Assembly: GCF_005222815.1 (NCBI RefSeq)
Contig: NZ_STGB01000004.1
Location: forward strand, 496,001-560,000
Reading direction: 5' to 3'
Length of the DNA stretch: 64,000 nt
Source: Roseomonas sp. AR75
GTDB taxonomy: Bacteria > Pseudomonadota > Alphaproteobacteria > Acetobacterales > Acetobacteraceae
The position numbers were made by a program, and so were the translations under genes. The notes below the pieces were generated by a model. It ran no database searches, was not told where the DNA came from, and was given only the letters and a program-made list of their open reading frames with translations. Position 1 is the first letter of the stretch. Each line of letters opens with the position of its first letter. Below, piece after piece: positions 44,549 to 53,210 of the stretch.

Positions 44549-46582
44549 ATGACGATGCCAGCCGCCACGCCGCCCGGTCTCGCGGAGCGGTGCGCACGCG
44601 CCGTCGCCTTCGCGATGCTGGTCCTGGCCGCCGGCTGCGTCGTGGCGATGACGGCGTCCACGGTGTGGGATGTCGGCGTGCGCTACGCGCTGAACGCGCC
44701 GACGGTCTGGGCGACGGAACTCAGCACCTATTTCCTGGTCGGCGCGATCTTCCTCGGTGCGGCGCAGGCGCATCTGGCGGAGGCGAATGTCCGGGTGGAA
44801 CTGCTGCTGAACGCGCTGCCGCCGGCGGCGCGGCGCGACGTGATGCTGGCCGGCGCCTGGGCCGGGCTGCTGGTCGTGCTGATCGCCGCCTGGCAGTCGG
44901 CGCTGATGGTGGTCTCGGATTACGCGAACGATGCGCGGCTGTTCAGCCTTCTGCTGACGCCCACCTGGATGCCGAAGGCGCCCATCGCGATCGGGCTTTC
45001 CGGGCTGGCGCTCGCGATGCTCGTGGAGATCGCCCAGCTTTCGTCCGCCCGCGCGGCCTGGCGGCGAAGCCTGCCCTGGCTGCTGGTGGCGGGCCTGGTG
45101 CTGCTGCTCGTCGGCTTCGGGCGCCACCCGCCGCCATCCGGCATCGGACGGGTGGATGCGGGCAGCGTCGCGGTGCTGGCGGCGGTGCTGATCGGCGCCT
45201 TCGCTTCCGGCCTGCGGGCGGGCACGATCACGGCAGCGATGCTGCTGGGCGGGATTGCCCTGTTCAGCCTGACGCGCGATGCCGGCGCGGGCACGCTGAG
45301 CCTGCTGCTGTTCGGCGCCATCGCCTTCTTCCTGGCCATCGGGTTGCGCATCGCCTTCGCGTTGGCGCTCGTCGGGCTGCTGGCGATCTACCTGCTGCTG
45401 CCCGCGCCGTTCCCGATGACGGTGGCGGAGCGCACCTGGTCGGGCGTCAATTCCTTCTCCCTCACCGCCGTGCCGCTCTATGTGCTGATGGGGGCGCTGC
45501 TGGTGCGGTCGCGCCTGTCGGACCAGCTGTTCACGGTGATGGCGCGCGTGCTCGCGCCGCTGCCGGGCGGGCTGGCGCATGCGGCGACGGCGGGCTGCGG
45601 AATCTTCGCGGCGGTGTCCGGTTCCTCCGTCGCGACGGCGGCGACGGTCGGCTCCGTCGCCTGCCCGGAGATGACGCGCCGCGGCTACAGCCCCGCGCTC
45701 GCCTATGGCAGCGTCGCGGCGGGCGGGACGCTCGGCATCCTGATCCCGCCGAGCGTGCCGATGATCATCTACGCGACGACGGTCGGCGTCTCCATCGTGG
45801 AGCTGTTCCTGGCCGGCATCCTGCCGGGGCTGCTGATGATGCTGCTGTTCATGACGGTGATCCTCGTCTGGGTCTGGCTGCGCCCGGAGGCCGCGCCGCG
45901 GCTGGCGCCGGCGGACCGGCTGCCGCTGACCCGCGCGAGCCTGGTGGATTCCGTGCTGGTGCTGCTGCTGATCGGGACGGTGATCGGCTCGCTCTATGGC
46001 GGCGTCGCCACCGCGTCGGAGACGGGTGCGGTCGGCGCGGCGGTGGCGCTGCTGTTCTGCGCGCTGCGCGGCCGGCTGGGCGGCGCGATGCTGTGGGCCT
46101 GCCTGGTGGAGACGGTGACGGTCACCGCCTTCGTCTTCCTGATCGTGGTCGGCGCCAACGTGCTGTCCTACGGCTTCGACTTCCTGAAGGTGTCGCAGCA
46201 GGTGATGGCGCTGGCGACGGAAGCCGGACTGGATCGCTGGGTCATCTTCCTGGCGATCGTGGTCGTCTACGTCGCCCTGGGCATGTTCCTGGATTCGATC
46301 TCGATGCTGGTCCTGACGCTGCCGGTGGTGTTCCCGCTGGCGCAGTCGCTGGGCTTCGATCCGATCTGGCTGGGCGTGATCCTGGTGATCATGGCGGAGG
46401 TCGGTCTGATCACGCCGCCGGTCGGGATGAACCTGTTCGTGCTGCAGGGCATTGCGCGCACCGTCAGCCTTTCTACCATCGCCGTCGGGGCGCTGCCCTT
46501 TCTCGGCGCGATGCTCGCGACTGTGCTGCTGCTCTGCCTCTGGCCGGACATCGCGTTGCTGCTGCCGGCCGCTCTGAAATAG
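44549..46582 (+). CDS. Fused TRAP transporter permease DctQM
   Basis: 677 residues. The first about 165 residues are a DctQ-like four-helix unit (SSTVWDVGVRY-type motif as TASTVWDVGVRYALNAPTVW). The rest is a DctM large subunit of about 12 helices: FSLTAVPLYVLMGALLVRS, GIFAAVSGSSVATAATVG, GGTLGILIPPSVPMIIYATT, and GLITPPVGMNLFVLQG. A linker region with extra hydrophobic segments (about 170-240) joins them. It diverges from the DctP receptor over a 14-bp palindrome and converges on the DegT gene 10 bp away. Confidence 0.94.
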   Translation: MTMPAATPPGLAERCARAVAFAMLVLAAGCVVAMTASTVWDVGVRYALNAPTVWATELSTYFLVGAIFLGAAQAHLAEANVRVELLLNALPPAARRDVMLAGAWAGLLVVLIAAWQSALMVVSDYANDARLFSLLLTPTWMPKAPIAIGLSGLALAMLVEIAQLSSARAAWRRSLPWLLVAGLVLLLVGFGRHPPPSGIGRVDAGSVAVLAAVLIGAFASGLRAGTITAAMLLGGIALFSLTRDAGAGTLSLLLFGAIAFFLAIGLRIAFALALVGLLAIYLLLPAPFPMTVAERTWSGVNSFSLTAVPLYVLMGALLVRSRLSDQLFTVMARVLAPLPGGLAHAATAGCGIFAAVSGSSVATAATVGSVACPEMTRRGYSPALAYGSVAAGGTLGILIPPSVPMIIYATTVGVSIVELFLAGILPGLLMMLLFMTVILVWVWLRPEAAPRLAPADRLPLTRASLVDSVLVLLLIGTVIGSLYGGVATASETGAVGAAVALLFCALRGRLGGAMLWACLVETVTVTAFVFLIVVGANVLSYGFDFLKVSQQVMALATEAGLDRWVIFLAIVVVYVALGMFLDSISMLVLTLPVVFPLAQSLGFDPIWLGVILVIMAEVGLITPPVGMNLFVLQGIARTVSLSTIAVGALPFLGAMLATVLLLCLWPDIALLLPAALK

Positions 46583-46592
46583 ACGCGCGCGC

Positions 46593-47747
46593 CTACAGCG
46601 CGGCCCGCAGCGCGGCGACGACGCGCGAAACCTCCTCGGCCGTCAGGTAGGGATGCATCGGCAGCGACAGGATGCGCGTGCACAGCATCTCGCTGACCGG
46701 CAGCGGCGGCGGGCCGCCGGCGATGGAGGCCGCATGCGCCGCGGCATAGGCAGGCTGATGGTGCAGCGGCTTCGGGTAGTAGATGCCGCTCGGCACGCCC
46801 TCGGCCTTCAGCGCGTCCTGCACGCGGGCGCGGTCCGTGCCTTCCGGCAGCAGCACCGAGTAGAGGCCCCAGGCATGCTCGGCGCCCGACACGGAACTCG
46901 GCGCCTGCACCACGCCGCCCAACCCTTCGGCATACAGCGCGGCGATCTTCGTGCGCGCGGCGAGCTCGGCGTCGAGCAGCGGCAGCTTGGTCAGCAGCAC
47001 CGCGGCCTGCAGCGTATCCAGCCGGCCGTTCATGCCGGTGCGCAGCACCTCGTAGCGCGACTTGCCCTCGCCATGGGTGCGAAGCTGGCGGTACAGCTCG
47101 GCGCGCTCGGCGCTGTCGGTCAGCAACGCGCCGCCATCGCCGTAGCAGCCCAGCGTCTTGGTCGGGTAGAAGCTGAGCGCCGTCGCGCCGGCCCAGCGGC
47201 CCAGGCGCTTGCCGTGCAGCGCGGCGCCGAAGGCCTGCGCCGCGTCGTCCAGCGCGAACATCCCCTCCCGCGCGCAGATCGCCTCGATCGCCGGCCAGTC
47301 CGCGGGCAGGCCGAACAGGTCCACGCCGATCACGGCGCGCGGCTTCAGCCGGCCGTCCTTCTTCACCAGCGCAACGCGCCGTTCCAGGTCGGCGATGTCG
47401 AGGTTGAAGGTGACCGGGTCCACATCCACGAAGACCGGCGTGGCGCCCAGCACCAGCGGCACTTCCGCCGTCGCGGTATAGGTGAAGGCCGGCAGGAACA
47501 CCGCGTCGCCGCGGCCGATCTCCTCCGCCATCATCGCGATCTGCAGCGCGTCGGTGCCGGAAGAGACGCCGACCGCATGGGCGCAGCCGGCGAAGTCCGC
47601 CAGCTTCGCCTCCAGCTCCCGCACCTCGGGGCCGTTGATGAAGGCGCCGCTGTCCAGCACGGCGGCGAAGCGGCGGTCGAGCTCGGCGCGGATCAGCGCC
47701 TGCTGGGCCTTCATGTCGAAAAGCGCGATGGGACGCGGGGCGGTCAT
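46593..47747 (-). CDS. DegT/DnrJ/EryC1/StrS aminotransferase
   Basis: 384 residues. It is a PLP-dependent sugar aminotransferase with Schiff-base lysine K197 in SFYPTKTLGCYGDGG, ASP/Gln pocket LDDAAQAFGA, and substrate loop ILSLPMHPYL. The opening IALFDMKAQQALIRAEL is like WbpE-type enzymes that aminate UDP-3-keto sugars for O-antigen or exopolysaccharide. No partner sugar dehydrogenase is adjacent, but a polyprenyl sugar-phosphate transferase lies 1 kb away. Confidence 0.92.
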   Translation of the reverse strand: MTAPRPIALFDMKAQQALIRAELDRRFAAVLDSGAFINGPEVRELEAKLADFAGCAHAVGVSSGTDALQIAMMAEEIGRGDAVFLPAFTYTATAEVPLVLGATPVFVDVDPVTFNLDIADLERRVALVKKDGRLKPRAVIGVDLFGLPADWPAIEAICAREGMFALDDAAQAFGAALHGKRLGRWAGATALSFYPTKTLGCYGDGGALLTDSAERAELYRQLRTHGEGKSRYEVLRTGMNGRLDTLQAAVLLTKLPLLDAELAARTKIAALYAEGLGGVVQAPSSVSGAEHAWGLYSVLLPEGTDRARVQDALKAEGVPSGIYYPKPLHHQPAYAAAHAASIAGGPPPLPVSEMLCTRILSLPMHPYLTAEEVSRVVAALRAAL

Positions 47748-47975
47748 GGCTGTCCGTGGCAGGGAATCCGGACACGCTGCATAGACCCGGCGCCGCCGCG
47801 GGCCAAATCACCGGCGGTTTCGCCGCGTTGCGTTGCCGGCATGGCAAGCGTGGGATCGACGATACGGCGCTGGGACGCAGGATGCTTGGCAGGTGCCGAG
47901 CCGATGGCCTAGCGTTCCGAGTCCGGCGGCCGGGCATGCAGCCCGCGCGGGGGCAAGGAAGGAGGGACCGCACCG

Positions 47976-48392
47976 ATGCGGCGAAGCACTTGGCTGGCAG
48001 CCACAACACTGGCGCTCGGCCTGGCGGCCGGGACCGCCCAGGCGCAGGGCACTGCGACCCAGACGACGCGGGCGGAGCCGCTTTCCGTGGGCGCGCTGGC
48101 CTCGATGTGCGCCTCCTCCGGCTCGGGCGAGAACCCGCTGGCGTCCTTCTGCCAGGGCGTGATGATCGGCGCCGGCCAGTATCACAGCGCCGTCTCCGCG
48201 GCTGGCACACGGCCGATCTTCTGCCTGCCGGAACCCAGCCCGACGATCGAGCAGGTGCAGACCGCCTTCGTCCGCTGGGCAGCAGCCAATACGCAATACA
48301 GCGGCGAACTGGCGGTGTCCGGCCTGATGCGCTTCGCCGCCGCCACCTATCCCTGCCCGCCGCAGCCAGCCCAGCCGGCCCGGCGGCGCTGA
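47976..48392 (+). CDS. Exported Rap1a/Tai-like protein
   Basis: 138 residues. A signal peptide ends near GTAQAQ. The mature part shows the Rap1a/Tai pattern: SFCQGVMIGAGQ, FCLPEPSPTIEQVQTAFVRWAA and a final AAATYPCP, with paired cysteines. Some members are immunity proteins against type VI effectors, but many stand alone, and no effector gene is seen here. AAGGAGGG lies about 12 bp before the ATG. The lipoprotein gene 16 bp downstream is probably in the same transcript. Confidence 0.8.
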   Translation: MRRSTWLAATTLALGLAAGTAQAQGTATQTTRAEPLSVGALASMCASSGSGENPLASFCQGVMIGAGQYHSAVSAAGTRPIFCLPEPSPTIEQVQTAFVRWAAANTQYSGELAVSGLMRFAAATYPCPPQPAQPARRR

Positions 48393-48408
48393 GCGAGAGG
48401 ACCAGACC

Positions 48409-48627
48409 ATGCGACGTCTCCTCCTGATCCTGCCCGTGGCGATCGGCCTGGCCGGCTGCGCGGACATGACCTCCTCGCAGCGTTCGACGGCGACCGGCGC
48501 GGGCGTCGGCGCGCTCGGCGGCGCGGCGCTCGGCTCGCTCTCCGGCAATGCCGGCTGGGGCGCGCTGATCGGCGCCGGCGTCGGCGGCGCCAGCGGCTTC
48601 CTGATCGACCGCAGCCGCACGCAGTGA
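48409..48627 (+). CDS. Glycine-zipper lipoprotein
   Basis: 72 residues. Lipoprotein signal with lipobox LAGC (Cys at residue 17), then a glycine-zipper segment (GAGVGALGGAALGSLSGNAGWGALIGAGVGGASG) like YMGG/SlyB-type outer-membrane proteins, ending FLIDRSRTQ. It probably helps envelope integrity. It follows the Rap1a-like gene by 16 bp and is followed by a strong hairpin. Confidence 0.87.
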   Translation: MRRLLLILPVAIGLAGCADMTSSQRSTATGAGVGALGGAALGSLSGNAGWGALIGAGVGGASGFLIDRSRTQ

Positions 48628-48633
48628 TCGCCC

Positions 48634-48663
48634 GGCCGGGGGCGGCACGCACCGCCCCCGGCC
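48634..48663 (+). terminator. Hairpin terminator after the lipoprotein gene
   Basis: GGCCGGGGGCGG-CACGCA-CCGCCCCCGGCC is a perfect 12-bp stem with a 6-nt loop starting 7 bp past the stop. The tail (GCTCATTCTTC) is only weakly U-rich. Confidence 0.65.
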
Positions 48664-48692
48664 GCTCATTCTTCGTCAACCGTGGCAGCGGC

Positions 48693-50096
48693 ATGCTGCC
48701 GCGCATGGCGAGGATGATCTCGGCGCCGGCCCTTGGCGCGGCGCGCGCGCTGTTCCTGCTCGATCTTGCGGTCACCGTACTGGCATGGCCGGTGGCGTTG
48801 GCGTTGCTGTCCGATCCGCCGCGTGCGGATGCATGGCAGGGCGTGCTCGCGCTGCTGCTCTACCCGGCCGCCTACCTGGTGGGCCTCTACAGCCTTGGCC
48901 TCTACCGCCGCGACGCGCTGAACGAGCCGCGCCAGGCGCTCGGCCGCGTGCCGGTCGCGGCGGCGCTGGCGGCGCTCGGCGCCTCCGCCGTGCTGGCGCT
49001 GCTGACCGAAGGCAGCAGCGTCGCGCTGTTCGCCGTGGCGACGATCGGCCTCGGCGTCGCCGGCTGCATCGCGCGTCTGGCGCTGGCGGCGCTGCGCCGG
49101 CTCGGCCTGTTCCGCCGCCGGCTGCTGATCGTCGGCGCCGGGCAACGCGCCTGGGACCTGGTCTGGCTGCTGCGGCGGGAAGCCCGCACCCTCGCCTTCG
49201 ACATCGCGCTGCTGCACGAGCCGGCGATGGGCGAGTTCGACGCGCGCCTCGCGGAGGACCCCGCGCTGCGCATCTTCCCCGCCGGCACCGACTTCCTCGA
49301 CGCCGCGCGCGCCTTCGGCGCCGACCAGATCATCGTCGCCTCCGACGAGCGGCGCGGCCTGCCGATGCGGGCGCTGCTGGCGTGCCGCACCGCGGGCTTC
49401 CCCGTCAGCGAGTACCTGCGTTCGCTGGAGCGCGAGATCGGGCGGATCGACATCAAGCGGCTGGAACTCGGCTTCCTGGTCTATGACGAGGGCTTCGGCG
49501 CCAGCCTGCTGGACCATGCGCTGAAGCGCGCGCTGGACATCGTGGCAAGCCTGCTGCTGCTGGCGCTGTCCTCGCCCTTCCTGATCGCGGCGACGCTGGC
49601 GGTGAAGCTGCAGGATGGCGGCCCCGCGCTGTACCGCCAGGCGCGGGTCACGCGTGACGGTCGCGTCTTCCGCATCATGAAGCTGCGCACCATGCGCGTG
49701 GATGCCGAGCGTTTCGGCGCCACCTGGGCCGCCGAGCGCGATCCGCGCATCACGCGCGTGGGGCATTTCCTGCGGCGCACGCGGCTGGACGAGCTGCCGC
49801 AGCTCTTCAACGTGCTGCGCGGCGACATGTCCATCGTCGGCCCGCGCCCGGAGCGCCCGGAATTCACCCAGGAACTGGCCCGGAAACTGCCGCTGTATGA
49901 GGAGCGCCACCGGATGCGGGCCGGCCTCACCGGCTGGGCGCAGGTGAACTATCCCTATGGCGCGTCGCTGGACGATGCGCGCTCGAAGCTCAGCTACGAC
50001 CTGTACTACGTGAAGAATTTCGGCGTGCTGTTCGACCTGCTGATCCTGATGCAGACGCTGCGCGTCGTGCTGTTCCCGGGGAATGCGGTGCGGTGA
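48693..50096 (+). CDS. Polyprenyl-phosphate sugar-1-phosphate transferase (exopolysaccharide)
   Basis: 467 residues from the ATG at 48693 (ATGs at 48705 and 48714 are alternatives). Four N-terminal membrane helices, a Rossmann-like CoA-binding-type middle (LLIVGAGQRAWDLVW) and a C-terminal bacterial sugar transferase domain (about 270-465) with ALYRQARVTRDGRVFRIMKLRTM, RTRLDELPQLFNVLRGDMSIVGPRPERPEF and GLTGWAQVNYPYG are seen. It starts exopolysaccharide repeat units by loading a sugar phosphate on undecaprenyl phosphate (TIGR03013-like). No polymerase or flippase gene adjoins it here. Confidence 0.92.
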   Translation: MLPRMARMISAPALGAARALFLLDLAVTVLAWPVALALLSDPPRADAWQGVLALLLYPAAYLVGLYSLGLYRRDALNEPRQALGRVPVAAALAALGASAVLALLTEGSSVALFAVATIGLGVAGCIARLALAALRRLGLFRRRLLIVGAGQRAWDLVWLLRREARTLAFDIALLHEPAMGEFDARLAEDPALRIFPAGTDFLDAARAFGADQIIVASDERRGLPMRALLACRTAGFPVSEYLRSLEREIGRIDIKRLELGFLVYDEGFGASLLDHALKRALDIVASLLLLALSSPFLIAATLAVKLQDGGPALYRQARVTRDGRVFRIMKLRTMRVDAERFGATWAAERDPRITRVGHFLRRTRLDELPQLFNVLRGDMSIVGPRPERPEFTQELARKLPLYEERHRMRAGLTGWAQVNYPYGASLDDARSKLSYDLYYVKNFGVLFDLLILMQTLRVVLFPGNAVR

Positions 50097-50141
50097 GGCG
50101 TCGCTGAGCCGCGAAGGGGTCGCGCTCGCCCTCCCCCGAGA

Positions 50142-51416
50142 TCACACCCTCACGAACCGTGCGGCGAAGAACCCGTCGATCCCGCCGCGCTCCGCCCACA
50201 TGTCCGGCCGCGTGCGCAGCGTGCCCTGCGCCGTGATCGCTTCCGGCAGGCCCGGCACCTCCTCCGGCCGGATGGGGTCGAGACGCAGCCCGAGCGCAGA
50301 GGCGCGCGCAAGATGCGCCTCGCCTTCCTCCGGCTGCAGCGAGCACGTCGCATAGACCAGGCGTCCGCCCGGACGCAGCAGCGTCGCGGCATGCGCGAGC
50401 AGCCGCGCCTGCGTCTCCGCCATCGGGGCGACATCGGCGGCGCGCTTCAGATGCGGGATGTCGGGATGGCGGCGGATGATGCCGGTGGCCGTGCAGGGCG
50501 CATCCAGCAACACCGCATCGAATCGTTCGTTCGCCGTCGGTGACCAGCTCGCGGCGTCGGCCTGGACCAGGTCGGCGGCGAGCTCCAGGCGCGCCAGATT
50601 CTCGCGCAGGCGCGACATCCGGCGCGGATCGCGCTCCACGGCCACCACCTGCGCGCCCGCGGCCGCAAGCTGCGCCGTCTTGCCGCCCGGCGCGGCGCAG
50701 AGATCGGCCACGCGCTCGCCCGGCCGCACGCCCAGCAGCCTTGCCGGCAGCGCCGCCGCTGCGTCCTGCGCCCAGGATTGGCCTTCGGCGAAGCCCGGGA
50801 GGTCGGTGATGCGCGTGCCCGCCGGCAGACGCGCCGTGCCGGTCGGCAGGATCTCCGCGCCCTCCGGCGCCGGCGCACCCGGCGCCAGGGTCAGGTCCAG
50901 CGGCGCGGCCTGCCGGTGGGCGCGCGCGATGGCGCGCACCGCGGGGCCATAGGCGGCGTGCCAGGCGCTCCAGAGCCAGGGCGGCGTGTCCAGCCGCTCT
51001 GCGTCCAACCCATCCATCGCCGCCGGCCCGTCGGTCGCGATCTTGCGCAGCACCGCGTTGACGAGCCCCGCGAAGGGCCGCGGCACGGCCGCGACGGTCG
51101 CGGCCACCGCCGCATGCGGGGGCGTGCCGAGCAGCAGAAGCTCCGCCGCACCCGCCCGCAGCGCCGCGCGCACCGCCGGCGGCGGCTCCCGCCGCAGCAT
51201 CGGCTCGAGCACGGCGTCCAGGCTGCCGGTGCGGCGCAGCACGGCAGCGGCGATCCGATGCGCCGCGGCGCGGTCGCGCGGGGCAAGGGCGGCCGGCAGC
51301 GCGTCCAGCGCCTCCTCCAGCGGCCGGCGCCGTTCCATCACCGCGGCCAGCAGTGCCAGTGCGGCCTGGCGGGCAGGGGCGCCCGGGAGTGTCTGGGGGC
51401 GTTGCTGCGACGTCAT
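50142..51416 (-). CDS. rsmB: 16S rRNA (cytosine-967-C5)-methyltransferase
   Basis: 424 residues. A NusB-like N-terminal domain (about 15-135, LLLLGTPPHAAVAATV and FVNAVLRK-type FAGLVNAVLRK) is followed by an SAM-binding domain with DLCAAPGGKTAQL (239-250). Catalytic cysteines are C308 in DAPCTATG and C358 in ATCSLQPEEGE. A long upstream extension of the frame is rejected because it is antisense to the ArnT-like gene. Divergent from that gene with a 111-bp gap. Confidence 0.95.
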   Translation of the reverse strand: MTSQQRPQTLPGAPARQAALALLAAVMERRRPLEEALDALPAALAPRDRAAAHRIAAAVLRRTGSLDAVLEPMLRREPPPAVRAALRAGAAELLLLGTPPHAAVAATVAAVPRPFAGLVNAVLRKIATDGPAAMDGLDAERLDTPPWLWSAWHAAYGPAVRAIARAHRQAAPLDLTLAPGAPAPEGAEILPTGTARLPAGTRITDLPGFAEGQSWAQDAAAALPARLLGVRPGERVADLCAAPGGKTAQLAAAGAQVVAVERDPRRMSRLRENLARLELAADLVQADAASWSPTANERFDAVLLDAPCTATGIIRRHPDIPHLKRAADVAPMAETQARLLAHAATLLRPGGRLVYATCSLQPEEGEAHLARASALGLRLDPIRPEEVPGLPEAITAQGTLRTRPDMWAERGGIDGFFAARFVRV

Positions 51417-51527
51417 GCGGCCGGCTATGCCGGCCGAGGCCGCGGACGCGCACGCACGGCGCTTGGGGGCATCCTGTACATGGCAGGGTTTATGGCCCCG
51501 CGTCCGGGGCCGTGCTAGGGCGCGCCG

Positions 51528-53210
51528 ATGCAGCGCTTGGGACAACTCCTGGACCGGCTGCCGGAAACGCGGCGGCCGCGGCTCTGGCTCGTCCTGTTGT
51601 GCCTGGCGCTCTGGCTGCCGGGCTTCTTCACCATTGCCCCCGGCGACCGCGACGAAAGCCGCTTCGCCCAGGCCACCCGCCAGATGGTGCAGACCGGCGA
51701 CTATGTCCGCATCCGCCTCGGCGAGGTGGAGCGCAACAAGAAGCCCGCCGGCATCCACTGGACACAGGCCGGCGCCGTGCATGCGCTGGAAACGCTGGGC
51801 GTGGACGCCGCGCGCGACCGCATCTGGGCCTATCGCCTGCCCTCGCTCGCCGGCGCGCTGATCGCGGTGCTCGCCACCTGGCATTTCGGGCGGGCCCTCG
51901 TCGGCCGCCGCGCCGCCTTCCTCGGCGCCGCCCTGCTGGCGAGCTGCCTGGTGCTGACCTTCGAGACGCACATCGCCAAGACCGATGCGGCGCTGCTCGG
52001 CACCGTCGCCATCGCCATGGGGCTGATGGGGCGGGCCTATCTGAACCCCGCGACCTTCAGCGCCCGTCAGGCGGCCGGCTTCTGGCTGGTGCTCGGCCTG
52101 TCGCTGCTGCTGAAGGGGCCGGTCGGACCGGCGGTGCCGCTGCTCGCCGGCTTCACCCTGGCCGCCGCGGATAGCGCCTGGCGCAACAGCGCCCCTTGGC
52201 TGCGCGCGCTGCGGCCGGCCTGGGGCGTGCCGTTGATGCTGCTGGCCGCGCTGCCCTGGTTCGTCGCGGTGAACATCGCCACCGAAGGCCGCTTCCTGAC
52301 CGAGGCGCTGGGTGGCGACATGCTCGGCAAGGTCGGCGGTGCCGACGAGAACCACTGGGGTCCGCCCGGCTACTACATCCTGACCTTCGGCGTCGCCGCC
52401 TTCCCCGCCGCCTTCCTGGTGCTGCGGGCGCTGGCCGGCGCCTGGGCGGACCGGCTGCAGCCGGCCACGCGCTTCCTGCTGGCCTGGGCCGTGCCAGTCT
52501 GGCTGATGTTCGAGGCGGTCACCACCAAGCTGCCGCACTACACGCTGCCGGCCTTTCCCGCGCTGATGCTGCTCGCCGCCGCCTGGGCCATGGACCCGCT
52601 GCGCCGGCCGCCGCCGCGCTGGCTGCACTGGCTTTCGCTGCTTGCGCTGGTCGGTGCGGCCGCCGGGCTCGGCATCGCCGCGGCGATCCTGCCGGTGCTG
52701 GCGGATGGCGCCGTCTCCCCCGTCTCGCTGCTCGGCCTGCCGGTGGCTGCGGCGATCGCCGTGCTGGTGCTGCGCGAATTGCGCGCCGGACAGCCGGCGC
52801 GGGCGGGCCTGCTCGCCGTCGCGCTTGCCGTGCCGTTGAACTGGGTGGTGCTGGAAGGCGTCCTGCCGCGGCTGACGGCGCCCTGGATTTCGCCCCGCCT
52901 GGCGGCCCTGGTGCAGCAGGCGCGCCCCGGGCTGGCGGATACGCAGTTCGGCGTGGTCGGCTACCACGAGCCGTCGCTGCAATTCGCGCTCGGGGGCGGC
53001 ATCGCCTTGCTGCGCGACGGCGCGGAGGCGGCGCTTTTCCTGGCAGCGGCCCCGGGCCGCCTGGTGGCGGTGGCCGACAGGCAGGCTGAAGAATTTCGCC
53101 GGGCGGCGGCGGAGCAGGGGATCGCACCCCGAGAGCATGGCGTTGTTGCCGGGTTCAACTATTCGCGGGGCCGGCGCGTGGCGCTGACCGTCTACGGAGC
53201 AGGCGAATGA
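51528..53210 (+). CDS. ArnT-like glycosyltransferase (GT83)
   Basis: 560 residues, polytopic. The N-terminus has the PMT/ArnT signature GDRDESRFAQATRQMVQTGDY and NKKPAGIHWTQA after one helix, then about 11 membrane helices and a C-terminal periplasmic domain. ArnT-type enzymes move a sugar from undecaprenyl phosphate to lipid A or another acceptor. The acceptor here is unknown. Its stop overlaps the DedA ATG (ATGA), so the two are translationally coupled. Confidence 0.9.
   Translation: MQRLGQLLDRLPETRRPRLWLVLLCLALWLPGFFTIAPGDRDESRFAQATRQMVQTGDYVRIRLGEVERNKKPAGIHWTQAGAVHALETLGVDAARDRIWAYRLPSLAGALIAVLATWHFGRALVGRRAAFLGAALLASCLVLTFETHIAKTDAALLGTVAIAMGLMGRAYLNPATFSARQAAGFWLVLGLSLLLKGPVGPAVPLLAGFTLAAADSAWRNSAPWLRALRPAWGVPLMLLAALPWFVAVNIATEGRFLTEALGGDMLGKVGGADENHWGPPGYYILTFGVAAFPAAFLVLRALAGAWADRLQPATRFLLAWAVPVWLMFEAVTTKLPHYTLPAFPALMLLAAAWAMDPLRRPPPRWLHWLSLLALVGAAAGLGIAAAILPVLADGAVSPVSLLGLPVAAAIAVLVLRELRAGQPARAGLLAVALAVPLNWVVLEGVLPRLTAPWISPRLAALVQQARPGLADTQFGVVGYHEPSLQFALGGGIALLRDGAEAALFLAAAPGRLVAVADRQAEEFRRAAAEQGIAPREHGVVAGFNYSRGRRVALTVYGAGE

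Noticed and set aside
46267..48669. Open frame of 800 codons on the minus strand
   Set aside because: Overlaps the DctQM end, the DegT gene and the Rap1a-like gene with no recognisable domain.
50124..50141. Possible fifth copy of the dispersed repeat (CTCCCCCGAG) between the sugar transferase and rsmB
   Set aside because: Only about half of one arm matches and there is no palindrome, so it is too short to count.
51417..53138. Upstream extension of the rsmB frame to 998 codons
   Set aside because: Low-complexity Gln/Arg/Gly text antisense to the ArnT-like gene. The RsmB domain starts at 51416.
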